NCBI RefSeq assembly: GCF_014529985.1
Contig: NZ_JACVMU010000006.1
Coordinates: 272,842 to 336,841 of the forward strand
Origin: Leucobacter sp. cx-42
GTDB lineage: Bacteria; Actinomycetota; Actinomycetes; Actinomycetales; Microbacteriaceae
DNA length: 64,000 nt
Direction: 5' to 3'
Positions 8,373 to 16,071 of the stretch are shown in pieces. The position numbers were made by a program, and so were the translations under genes. The notes beneath the pieces are model-generated. The model saw only the letters and a list, made by a program, of their open reading frames with translations, did not search any database and was not told where the DNA came from. The first letter of the stretch is position 1, and the number at the start of each line of letters is the position of its first letter.

Positions 8373-10346
8373 GTGCGTAGAGACAGCTTGACAACGCTGT
8401 TGCGAGATGCCGAGCGCGGTGTCAGGACCAGCTGGATCGCCGTCTTACTCGGCCTCATGTTTGGGCTGAGCCTGCTCATGGTCTACTTGCGGTTCCCCGG
8501 CGCTTCGACTGCGCCATGGTGGCCGGCAGTCGGCGTTGCCACGCTTGCGGCGCTCAGCACGCGTCGTCGTCTCGATGTTGTGCTCCTCCTGGTGGGCCTG
8601 CTCACCGCCATTGCAAACAATGTGACGGGCACCGCGTGGTGGATCGCAGTGATCTACGGCATCGCCAACGCGGGCGAAGTATGGATCATCACCCGCATTG
8701 TGCGCGGCAAGCCTGGCAAGGTCGCGCTTCCGTTCCGGGCGATTGATCTGCTGCGCTTTGTTATTGCCATCGTGGCGGGTGGCATCTTCGCGGGTATCCT
8801 CGCTGGTCTCGCCGTTGGGTTGCACGGTGGCGACTACTGGGTGGTTGGGTCGTCGGTTGCGGCCTCCCATGCGAGCGCAACGCTGCTGATCGCTGGATTC
8901 GGTGTGATTCCATTGGATTCGATCCGCTTCCATCGCCCGATTGAGTTCATCGGTCAGGTCGTCCTGTTGCTCGCGACGATCTACGCGGCGTTTGGTCCGG
9001 GCCAGGCGATTCCGGTTTCCTTCCTCCCATTCCCTGCACTCGCGTGGGCGGCCTTCAGATTTGGTGCGGGCCTCGCACTCATCGAGATCGCGGCGACGAG
9101 CACGCTCGTTGTCGTGCTCGGTGTGAATGGTTTTGGCCCCTTCGCGATTGCTTCGGCTGGCGAGACCATGATGTTCTCGTGGCTGAACCAAATCTTTACG
9201 CTCTCGATTGGCATCCCACTCCTGCTGCTCGCAGTACTTCAAGATCAGCGCACCGCGCTCCTGAAGCGCCTGCAGCTGCGTCAGGCGCTACTGCATAAGT
9301 CGCTCGCGAGCTCGACCAGCGGTTTCATCGTGCTCGAGCGCGAATCCCCCGGCCACTATTCCCTTATCGAAGCGAACCCTGCCGCAACACAGCTCATGCC
9401 TGGATGGCGCGGGAAGAAGCACGCCGACGGCACGTTCTCGGTAGCTGACGCACTCGAAGCGTTGCCAGGCGTCGACATGTCATCGTGTGAGCGTTGGCAC
9501 GGTACGCGCAGCTGGGGCGGCCGCGAGCTCGACATCCGAGTCGCTCCGGTCGGCAGCGACCGTTCCACCGTCCTCATCCAGGCGAGCGACATCACCCTCG
9601 AAGAAGAAAAGCGTCGGGCGCTCAACAGCGCGCTCGAGCAAGAGCGCGAACTGAACATCGAGATGCGCGCACTGAGCGAGCAGAAGGATGACTTCGTATC
9701 GTCCGTCAGCCACGAGCTGCGCACGCCCGTCACGAGCATTCTCAGTTATTCAGAAGAGCTCGAAGAAATCATCGAGGACGACGAAGAGCGTGAGATCGTC
9801 GAGGTCATTTCCCGCAATGCCAAGCGCCTCGCAGACCTTGTCGACGACATCCTTACCCTCTCCCGTATGAGCGTCAACGCTGATCCGTGCGTCGGCAAGT
9901 GCTCAGTCTCCGACATCGTTCGAGATGCGCATCGTGACCTTGAACCGCACCTGCGGGCGAAAGAGCTGACGTTCACCGCAGAGGTGCCCGACGACACCGT
10001 CGTCATTGCCGACGAGCTCTGGCTCCAGCGCATCATCAATAATTTGCTGACCAACGCCATCAAGTTCTCGACGAAGGGAGCGCGGATCGACATCACCGCG
10101 TCCGTGCTCCCCTCGTCGGTCGTCCTTCGCGTCATTGACCAGGGGCCTGGTCTCTCGGAGCGCGATCTCGAGCGCGTGTTCGAGAAGTTTTACCGGGTGC
10201 ACCGCGCTGAACTTGGACACGTGCCAGGCACCGGTCTCGGGCTACCAATTGTGCGCGATCTCCTCACCCGGTTGGGCGGCACCATCACCCTCGAGTCAGA
10301 CGGGGTGTCAGGGACGACCGCGGTCGTCACGCTCCCCCGGGCATAG
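8373..10346 (+). CDS. MASE1-type membrane sensor histidine kinase
   Basis: 657 residues, GTG start preceded by GAGGAG. Residues ~20-305 form 8 or so membrane helices in a MASE1-like sensor region. A degenerate PAS-like segment follows (residues ~310-410), then a coiled coil. The HisKA H-box is SSVSHELRTPVTSILSYSEE near residue 450. HATPase motifs are NNLLTNAIKFS (N), DQGPGLSERD (G1), FEKFYR (F) and GTGLGLPIVRDL (G2), so the kinase should be active. It is divergent from a receiver-only regulator, and together they form a two-component pair. The signal is unknown; MASE1 domains are membrane sensors without a defined common ligand. Confidence 0.9.
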   Translation: MRRDSLTTLLRDAERGVRTSWIAVLLGLMFGLSLLMVYLRFPGASTAPWWPAVGVATLAALSTRRRLDVVLLLVGLLTAIANNVTGTAWWIAVIYGIANAGEVWIITRIVRGKPGKVALPFRAIDLLRFVIAIVAGGIFAGILAGLAVGLHGGDYWVVGSSVAASHASATLLIAGFGVIPLDSIRFHRPIEFIGQVVLLLATIYAAFGPGQAIPVSFLPFPALAWAAFRFGAGLALIEIAATSTLVVVLGVNGFGPFAIASAGETMMFSWLNQIFTLSIGIPLLLLAVLQDQRTALLKRLQLRQALLHKSLASSTSGFIVLERESPGHYSLIEANPAATQLMPGWRGKKHADGTFSVADALEALPGVDMSSCERWHGTRSWGGRELDIRVAPVGSDRSTVLIQASDITLEEEKRRALNSALEQERELNIEMRALSEQKDDFVSSVSHELRTPVTSILSYSEELEEIIEDDEEREIVEVISRNAKRLADLVDDILTLSRMSVNADPCVGKCSVSDIVRDAHRDLEPHLRAKELTFTAEVPDDTVVIADELWLQRIINNLLTNAIKFSTKGARIDITASVLPSSVVLRVIDQGPGLSERDLERVFEKFYRVHRAELGHVPGTGLGLPIVRDLLTRLGGTITLESDGVSGTTAVVTLPRA

Positions 10347-10383
10347 TCGGCAGCCGCGATCCGGCCCGCCTCTTTCACATCGG

Positions 10384-10422
10384 CCCTACCCAGCGAAACG
10401 AGGTGTTTCTGCTGAGATAGGG
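10384..10422. terminator. possible hairpin between convergent genes
   Basis: CCCTA and TAGGG pair around a nested stem (CAGC.GAAAC with GTTTC.GCTG). It lies between the ends of the sensor kinase (+) and the TauE/SafE gene (-). The pairing is imperfect, so the terminator call is weak. Confidence 0.35.
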
Positions 10423-10495
10423 CGTTTCTACGCGTTGAAAGTGTCTGTTTCGACAGGAACGCCTGTTTTCGAGGGGTTGGCGGGGTCGAGGGACG

Positions 10496-11260
10496 CTAGC
10501 CGATGAGGCCGTCCACAGCCTGCATTACAGCAGTGCACCCCGAGACACCAAGCATGACGAGCACCACGACACGGAACGTCCCAGGCTTCAACCGTGCGAA
10601 CGTGCGATCGCCAAGCCACCAACCGAGCGCCATAGCCGGCGTAGCAGCAAGGGTTTGCAACGCCAACGGCGCGGTCAGTGTTCCGACGATCAAGAACCCG
10701 ATCAACACGAAGAAGTCTGCCAGCGAGAACGTCACCTGCAGTGATGCTCTGAAGTTCTGCGGCGACATCTTCATCGACTGAAACGCGAGCACGAGGGGCG
10801 GGCCGTTCATGCCGGTCGAGCTCAGCAGCACGCCACTCACAACACCGGCGCCAATGACGCCGCCGCGACTGCCAAGCTGACCGAGTCCACCGGATGCAAG
10901 CACGACAACCGTTGCCAGCACCACGAGGCCAATACCGAGTGAAAGGTAGCGGGAATCCGCCCATTGCATAATCAGCAGGCCAATAGGCATGCCCACGATC
11001 GCGGACACAGAAATCAATGCCACCGGTTTCCAAGAGACCTGTGTCCGTAGCTTGAGAGAAGCCGCAAAAGTGAGGATGAATCCGAGTAGCGTTACCGCGA
11101 CAACCGCCTGCTGCACGCCCACGAGCGGCATCGCAAAAGGCACCGCGAGCAGAGCGAACCCGAAGCCGGAGACCGCCTGCGCGTACGAAGCGACCGCTGC
11201 GATGCCCGCGAGCGCCAGCACAGTCCATAAGAAATCGGGCTGGAGCACGTCGTTGAACAC
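10496..11260 (-). CDS. TauE/SafE family membrane exporter
   Basis: 254 residues with about eight hydrophobic helices. The N-terminal repeat motif AVSGFGFALLAVPF and the mid-protein SGVLLSSTGMNGPPLVLAF match the two inverted glycine/proline-rich repeats of the TauE/SafE (DUF81) family. Members move sulfite, sulfonates, sulfoacetate or other organic anions, generally outward. It lies 39 bp downstream of the second LysR gene on the same strand, so it may belong to the HtaA/LysR transcript, perhaps exporting an anionic product of the P450 pathway. The substrate is inference. Confidence 0.85.
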   Translation of the reverse strand: MFNDVLQPDFLWTVLALAGIAAVASYAQAVSGFGFALLAVPFAMPLVGVQQAVVAVTLLGFILTFAASLKLRTQVSWKPVALISVSAIVGMPIGLLIMQWADSRYLSLGIGLVVLATVVVLASGGLGQLGSRGGVIGAGVVSGVLLSSTGMNGPPLVLAFQSMKMSPQNFRASLQVTFSLADFFVLIGFLIVGTLTAPLALQTLAATPAMALGWWLGDRTFARLKPGTFRVVVLVMLGVSGCTAVMQAVDGLIG

Positions 11261-11299
11261 CTGCTCACTCTATCGCGCGCTACGCCAGCGAACTACGCC

Positions 11300-12223
11300 T
11301 TACTCTGGCCACGCAATCGTCTGCGAGTACTCGATCAGCGCTTTGGTTCGTGCGGTAACCGGTCGCTCATGTGACCAGATCATGTCGACGGCGACGGGCC
11401 GCACTGCTGGCGCAATCGGTTTACTGACGAGCGGCAGCCCCTCGTAGCTCGCGGCGTTGGCGACGCGCGACACGAGCACACCGTAGCCGATGCCGCGCGC
11501 GACCAGGGTTCGCACCGCCTCAAAACTTGTCGTGCGATGGCGCACCCGCGGTTGCAGTCCGCGTTCCGCAAATATGGACAGCGTGTGTTCGCTCGAGGGC
11601 GCTGCATCGAGCAAAATGAGGTCTTCGTCGACCAGGTCTTCGAGTCTGATCGAGTCTTGGTGAGCGAAGCGATGATCCGCCGCCAAGACCACGTGCGCTT
11701 GCAACGCGTACAGGCGCGAGCGCGCGGTCGCCGCGGGAACCAGCATGTCGTAGACGAACGCAACGTCGATGCGGCCGGAGCGCAGGCGCTCTGCGAGCTG
11801 GTCCTGCGTCGCTTCGTGAATCGAAAGCTCGATCCCGGGATGCAACTCCGCAAAGTCCTGCAGCAGCGGTGGCAAGATCGTTGGCGCGAGCGTGGGGTAA
11901 CACCCGATCGCGATTGGGCCGGTGAGGCTGCCCGATCCGCCCACCGCGCGCTGCAATTCTTCGGCCTCCGCGAGCATACTGCGCGCGTGCGCCACGAGCT
12001 GCTGCCCTGCGGGCGTGAGCGTGATGCCGTGCGCGCGGCGGCGGATGCACAGCTGCTCCCCCATCACCGACTCGAGCTCGGTGATGGCATCTGACATGGC
12101 AGATGACGAGACGTGCAGCACCGCAGCGGCGCGCGTGAGCGTCCCCTCGTCGACGGCCGTCACCAGATATGCGAGTTGGCGCAGGGAGAACGGGGGCAGT
12201 GAGCGTACGGGTCGATCAGTCAT
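11300..12223 (-). CDS. LysR family transcriptional regulator
   Basis: 307 residues from ATG 12223, which overlaps the HtaA-protein stop by 8 bp; upstream in-frame codons would lie inside that gene and read as low-quality sequence. A winged helix-turn-helix (LTRAAAVLHVSSSAMSDAIT) is followed by a substrate-binding domain (GPIAIGCYPTLAPTILPPLL). It closely resembles the LysR protein at 1028-2002 in both domains, so the two arose by duplication. It is co-transcribed with the HtaA gene and divergent from the P450 fusion, which it very likely regulates. Confidence 0.9.
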   Translation of the reverse strand: MTDRPVRSLPPFSLRQLAYLVTAVDEGTLTRAAAVLHVSSSAMSDAITELESVMGEQLCIRRRAHGITLTPAGQQLVAHARSMLAEAEELQRAVGGSGSLTGPIAIGCYPTLAPTILPPLLQDFAELHPGIELSIHEATQDQLAERLRSGRIDVAFVYDMLVPAATARSRLYALQAHVVLAADHRFAHQDSIRLEDLVDEDLILLDAAPSSEHTLSIFAERGLQPRVRHRTTSFEAVRTLVARGIGYGVLVSRVANAASYEGLPLVSKPIAPAVRPVAVDMIWSHERPVTARTKALIEYSQTIAWPE

Positions 12224-12707
12224 TTGCGCGGATCCTCGGCAGGTCAAGCGGCGTTCCCGACTCATACGGTCCCGCCATGAACAGGTCAGCTCCGTCTGCG
12301 GAAAGCGTGCAGCTGAGTGCAGCACCGTCTGGGTCGAAGCCAGCGACCTGGGCAAACGACAAGCGCTGGCCCGGATCGTACGGGTCGGTGATCGTGAGGT
12401 GCCAGACGCCATGCGCCGAGGGGTCCTGCTCGAGCCATGGTTCGGCGATCATCAGGCGAAGCATCCCGCTGTGGCCGGCAAAGCTCACACTGCCCGTGAA
12501 ACGAAGCGTGCGGTGGTGCGACCAGGGTTGGCCGTCGCTGGTCTGCTCGCCGTCAGCCTCCGGCGCGACGCCAGGAAAGATGAACCCATCACCGCCGACC
12601 ATCGCGCCAGCTGTTGCGGTCACGCTCCCATCGGACATCCCGGTGACATAGGTCACCAGAGAACGTTTCATTGACCACTCGAGAGCGAGAACAGGCTTCG
12701 TTACCAT
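12216..12707 (-). CDS. soluble single HtaA-domain protein (putative haem-binding)
   Basis: 163 residues from ATG 12707; the frame extends 20 codons further up without good sequence. The fold signature of the HtaA domain is visible: ALEWSMKRSLVTYVTGMSDG near the N-terminus, which contains the Tyr used as haem ligand in corynebacterial HtaA, GFIFPG, and FTGSVSFAGHSGMLRLMI in the middle. Known HtaA proteins are secreted haem-uptake proteins; this one has neither signal peptide nor anchor, so it should be cytosolic. It lies 113 bp from, and divergent to, a cytochrome P450 fusion. A haem-handling role for that enzyme, or binding of another planar ligand, is inference. Confidence 0.75.
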   Translation of the reverse strand: MVTKPVLALEWSMKRSLVTYVTGMSDGSVTATAGAMVGGDGFIFPGVAPEADGEQTSDGQPWSHHRTLRFTGSVSFAGHSGMLRLMIAEPWLEQDPSAHGVWHLTITDPYDPGQRLSFAQVAGFDPDGAALSCTLSADGADLFMAGPYESGTPLDLPRIRAND

Positions 12708-12820
12708 GCGATTACTATTACACATTTCCGAATAGCCATTGCGATTAATTCCGCTTTTCTCGGGCAATTTAAGCGTTCATACTCAGATGCAAATCATCGT
12801 TTTCAAACGCGAGGTGTGCA

Positions 12821-15800
12821 ATGACGCGCAAAGAGGTTCCGGTCGCCGATTGGGTGACCATTCCAGATCTGTACCGTGATCCGTTCCCCATCTATGAGCG
12901 GCTGCGAGCCGAGGGCGGCGTGCACTGGGTGCCGGCGGTGAACCGCTACCTCGTCACGTCCTACGAAGCAGTGCACGCGACCGAGCTCGACCAGGAAATC
13001 TTCTCCGCAAACGAGCAGGGCTCGCTCCAGATCCGCGCAATGGGTCACTCGATGCTGCGGCGCGATGATCCCGAACACTACGTCGAACGCAAGGCGTGGC
13101 AGCCGGCACTGCGGCCGGGTATGGTGAAGCGCGTGTGGACCGAGGTCTTTCGTGAGACCGCCTCGCATCTGCTCGACGATTTCATCGCTAAGGGACCCGG
13201 TGCCGACCTCGTGTGGGATTTCGCTGCCCCGTATGCCGCCGAGTGCCTGCGCCAGGTCTGCGGACTCTACAACGCCGACCAGGCCGACCTGCAGCGCTGG
13301 TCGCAAACCATGATTGACGCAACAGGCAACTACGCAGATGACCCTGAGGTGTGGCGCCTCGGTGAGCAGTCGTTCAATGAGGTCGACGCATCGCTGGACG
13401 AGATGCTTGCCTGGCATTCCGAGCACCCCGATCACTCGCTCATCTCGCAGCTGCTGCAGATTCCTGACTACGAGATGCCGCTTGAGCGCATTCGCGCCAA
13501 CCTCAAGATGACGATTGGCGGCGGCCTCAACGAGCCGCGCGACGCGATCGGCGTCGCCGCGCTCGCAATGCTGCAGAACCCTGAGCAGCTCGCGATGGTG
13601 CAGGCCGACCCGTCGCTCTGGCACACGGTCTTCGACGAGACGATCCGCTGGGTTGCGCCCATCGGCATGTACTCTCGCCAGGCTACCCGCGAGACCGAGC
13701 TCGCTGGCTTCACATTGCCAGCTGGCGCGCGACTCGGCATCTGCATTCTGTCAGCCAACCGCGACGCCTCGGTGTGGGAGGACGCTGCAGACTTCAACAT
13801 TCGCCGTGAGCCGAAACCGCACCTCGCCTTCGGAAAGGGTGTGCACGTCTGCCTCGGCGCGTGGGTTGCACGTGCCGAGGTTGCCGACATCGCACTCCCA
13901 ATGCTCTTCGAGCGACTCGAGGGGCTCCGTCTCATCGAGGATGAACCCGCTGAGATGGGTGGCTGGGTCTTCCGCGGAATGACCAAGATGCCGGTCACCT
14001 GGGACCGGGCGCTGCCCGCGCAGGAGGTGACTGGCGGCAGTGCGGATCGATCCGCCACCACACCCGGACGCGCTGTGAGCAACGTTGACGCGACACCGGC
14101 GCCACGGGTCGCCATCGTCGGTTCCGGCCCCTCGGGCTGCTTCACGGCGCAGGCCGTGCGTCGTGCGTTCCCTGCCGCCCCGATCGACGTCATCGATCGG
14201 CTCCCGACGCCCTACGGCCTCGTGCGCTACGGCGTCGCCGCCGATCATCAGGGCACGAAGGCGGTCGCGCGCCAGTTCGACCGACTCTTCACGTCAGAAG
14301 ACGTCACGTACCGCGGCAACCTCCACCTCGGGAGCACGCTCACGCTTGAGGAGATCCGTGCCGCGTATGACGTTGTGGTACTTGCGACCGGTATGCACGG
14401 CGACGCGGTGCTCGACATCCCTGGCAGCCAGGTGGCGCGCGGATCGGGCAGCGTCACTCGGCTCCTCAACGGCCACCCCGATGAGGATGAGTCGCAGCCG
14501 CTCGGCACTGACGTGGTGGTCATCGGTCAGGGCAACGTCGCCATGGACATCGCCCGCCTCCTCACCCGCGATGCTGCTGGCTTCGCTGGCTCCGACATCG
14601 ATGACGCCACCCACCAAGCATTCGCCGGTGCGGTGCGCACGATCCACCTTGTGGGCCGCAGCCTGCCTGGCGCCGCAAAGTTCGACCCGGTCATGGTGCG
14701 CGAACTCGCGGGGCTTCCCGGGATCGAGCACATCTTGCACGGCGCTGGCGAGCTCGCCGATGACGGTCGCGATGCGCGGATCGACGCCGTACGCAGCCTC
14801 CTCGAGGCTCATCGCGCGCCGGGGGCACCGATCCGCGCCCGCATGCACTGGTGGTTCGGTCTCACCCCTCGCGAAATCGAAGTCGATGCGACTGGGACCA
14901 GCGAAGCTGCAGGGTCGGCGGCGAGCGCGGTGGTCTTCACCGATGCGACTGGCGAGCCGGTGCGCATCCCGGCGACCGACGTCATCACCGCGGTCGGTTT
15001 CACGGCAAACGTTGACAGCCCGGTGCCAGCCGCAGCGCATGTCGATGGCAGGGTCGAGCCAGGTCTCTATGTTGCTGGCTGGCTGCGGCGTGGGCCGCGC
15101 GGCACCATCCCCGATCAGCGCACCGATGCGAAGGGGCTTGCGCAGCTCATTGTGGACGATATCCGCTCGGGTGCGGTGAGCGCGCGGGCGGCTGGGCTCA
15201 CGCTGCGCAGCTGTGAGACTGACTTCACTGGCTGGCAGCGCATCGAACTGCACGAGCGGTCGGCCGCGGCACCCGGCCGGGAGCGTGCCAAGCTGCGCAC
15301 CCACGCGCAGCTGCTCGCAACGGCAGCTGACACGTCTATTGCGGTGCCCGTTGCGCAGCACGGTGCGGCCCTGACCGCTGGGGTGCCCGTCACCGTACTC
15401 TTTGGCACCGAGTCAGGCGGGGCCGAGCTCGTCGCAGAAGAGCTGCATCGCATGTTCGGCTCAGCTGGCGACGTCGACGTGCGTGACCTCGCCGAGGTGG
15501 CCCCGGCTGAGCTGGGGACAGACCGCTTCTACCTCATTGTCTGTTCCACCTACGGTGACGGCGAGGTGCCGACCTCGGTGCAGCCGTTCCATGCGGCGCT
15601 GACGGGCGCGGGTGGGGCTGGTGTCGCAAGCGGCGCGGGTGACTCGAGCAGTGCGGCGCCGTCGCTCGCGGGCGTCAGGTACGCGATGTTCGGCATGGGT
15701 GATCGCTCGTACGACAAGACGTACTCACGGGGAAGTGAACTCGTCGATGAGGCGCTCACCGCGTGCGGAGCGACGCGCATCGGCGAGTATGGCCGGCACG

Positions 15801-15895
15801 ATGCTGGCGGTCCGGTGCCAGCATCGGAGGCCGCCCTCGACTGGGCCGCAGGCGTGCTCACCGAGGCAGCTGCGTCGCTGGCCGGAGCGCGCTAA
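12821..15895 (+). CDS. cytochrome P450 - adrenodoxin reductase-type - flavodoxin triple-domain fusion
   Basis: 1024 residues in three blocks. Residues ~1-395 are a P450: ExxR at Glu273-Arg276 and haem loop FGKGVHVCLG with Cys344. The I helix reads GGGLNEPRD (233-241), so the usual acid-Thr pair is replaced by Glu-Pro. The ending FRGMTKMPVTWD recalls GcoA-type aryl O-demethylases. Residues ~428-785 are an adrenodoxin/ferredoxin reductase (FprA-like) domain: FAD motif VAIVGSGPSG (430-439), NADP motif VVVIGQGNVAMD (~566), C-terminal GWLRRGPRGT (~753). Residues ~857-1024 are a flavodoxin: FMN P-loop FGTESGGAE (861-869) and STYGDGE (909-915). No Cys cluster for Fe-S is seen. It should be a self-sufficient, cytosolic monooxygenase. 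ATG follows GCGAGG. Confidence 0.92.
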   Translation: MTRKEVPVADWVTIPDLYRDPFPIYERLRAEGGVHWVPAVNRYLVTSYEAVHATELDQEIFSANEQGSLQIRAMGHSMLRRDDPEHYVERKAWQPALRPGMVKRVWTEVFRETASHLLDDFIAKGPGADLVWDFAAPYAAECLRQVCGLYNADQADLQRWSQTMIDATGNYADDPEVWRLGEQSFNEVDASLDEMLAWHSEHPDHSLISQLLQIPDYEMPLERIRANLKMTIGGGLNEPRDAIGVAALAMLQNPEQLAMVQADPSLWHTVFDETIRWVAPIGMYSRQATRETELAGFTLPAGARLGICILSANRDASVWEDAADFNIRREPKPHLAFGKGVHVCLGAWVARAEVADIALPMLFERLEGLRLIEDEPAEMGGWVFRGMTKMPVTWDRALPAQEVTGGSADRSATTPGRAVSNVDATPAPRVAIVGSGPSGCFTAQAVRRAFPAAPIDVIDRLPTPYGLVRYGVAADHQGTKAVARQFDRLFTSEDVTYRGNLHLGSTLTLEEIRAAYDVVVLATGMHGDAVLDIPGSQVARGSGSVTRLLNGHPDEDESQPLGTDVVVIGQGNVAMDIARLLTRDAAGFAGSDIDDATHQAFAGAVRTIHLVGRSLPGAAKFDPVMVRELAGLPGIEHILHGAGELADDGRDARIDAVRSLLEAHRAPGAPIRARMHWWFGLTPREIEVDATGTSEAAGSAASAVVFTDATGEPVRIPATDVITAVGFTANVDSPVPAAAHVDGRVEPGLYVAGWLRRGPRGTIPDQRTDAKGLAQLIVDDIRSGAVSARAAGLTLRSCETDFTGWQRIELHERSAAAPGRERAKLRTHAQLLATAADTSIAVPVAQHGAALTAGVPVTVLFGTESGGAELVAEELHRMFGSAGDVDVRDLAEVAPAELGTDRFYLIVCSTYGDGEVPTSVQPFHAALTGAGGAGVASGAGDSSSAAPSLAGVRYAMFGMGDRSYDKTYSRGSELVDEALTACGATRIGEYGRHDAGGPVPASEAALDWAAGVLTEAAASLAGAR

Positions 15896-15920
15896 CGCGC
15901 CAAGAGGTTCGTGCGGTCAC

Positions 15921-15958
15921 GATCCGCCCACCATGTCACTCGGCACGGTGGGCGGATC
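15921..15958. terminator. hairpin downstream of the P450 fusion
   Basis: Perfect 12-bp stem GATCCGCCCACC / GGTGGGCGGATC (15921-15932 with 15947-15958) and a 14-base loop, starting 25 bp after the fusion-gene stop. It probably terminates that transcript before the next operon. Confidence 0.7.
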
Positions 15959-15997
15959 TGTCACCTGCAGCGACCAGATTTCGTGCTGGACGAAAAA

Positions 15998-16016
15998 TAG
16001 TTCATATGCAAAACTA
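15998..16016. promoter_or_regulatory. candidate MarR-family operator
   Basis: The arms TAGTT and AACTA flank a CATATG-containing centre in an AT-rich stretch 56-74 bp before the PhzS-like gene. MarR proteins typically bind such palindromes, and a MarR gene is the second gene of the operon. Autoregulation is inferred; no -10/-35 pair could be set with confidence. Confidence 0.4.
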
Positions 16017-16071
16017 CTTTCACGCACCGGCGCGGCACGCACAGTGACGCGGATCGACACAGGAGTCACAC

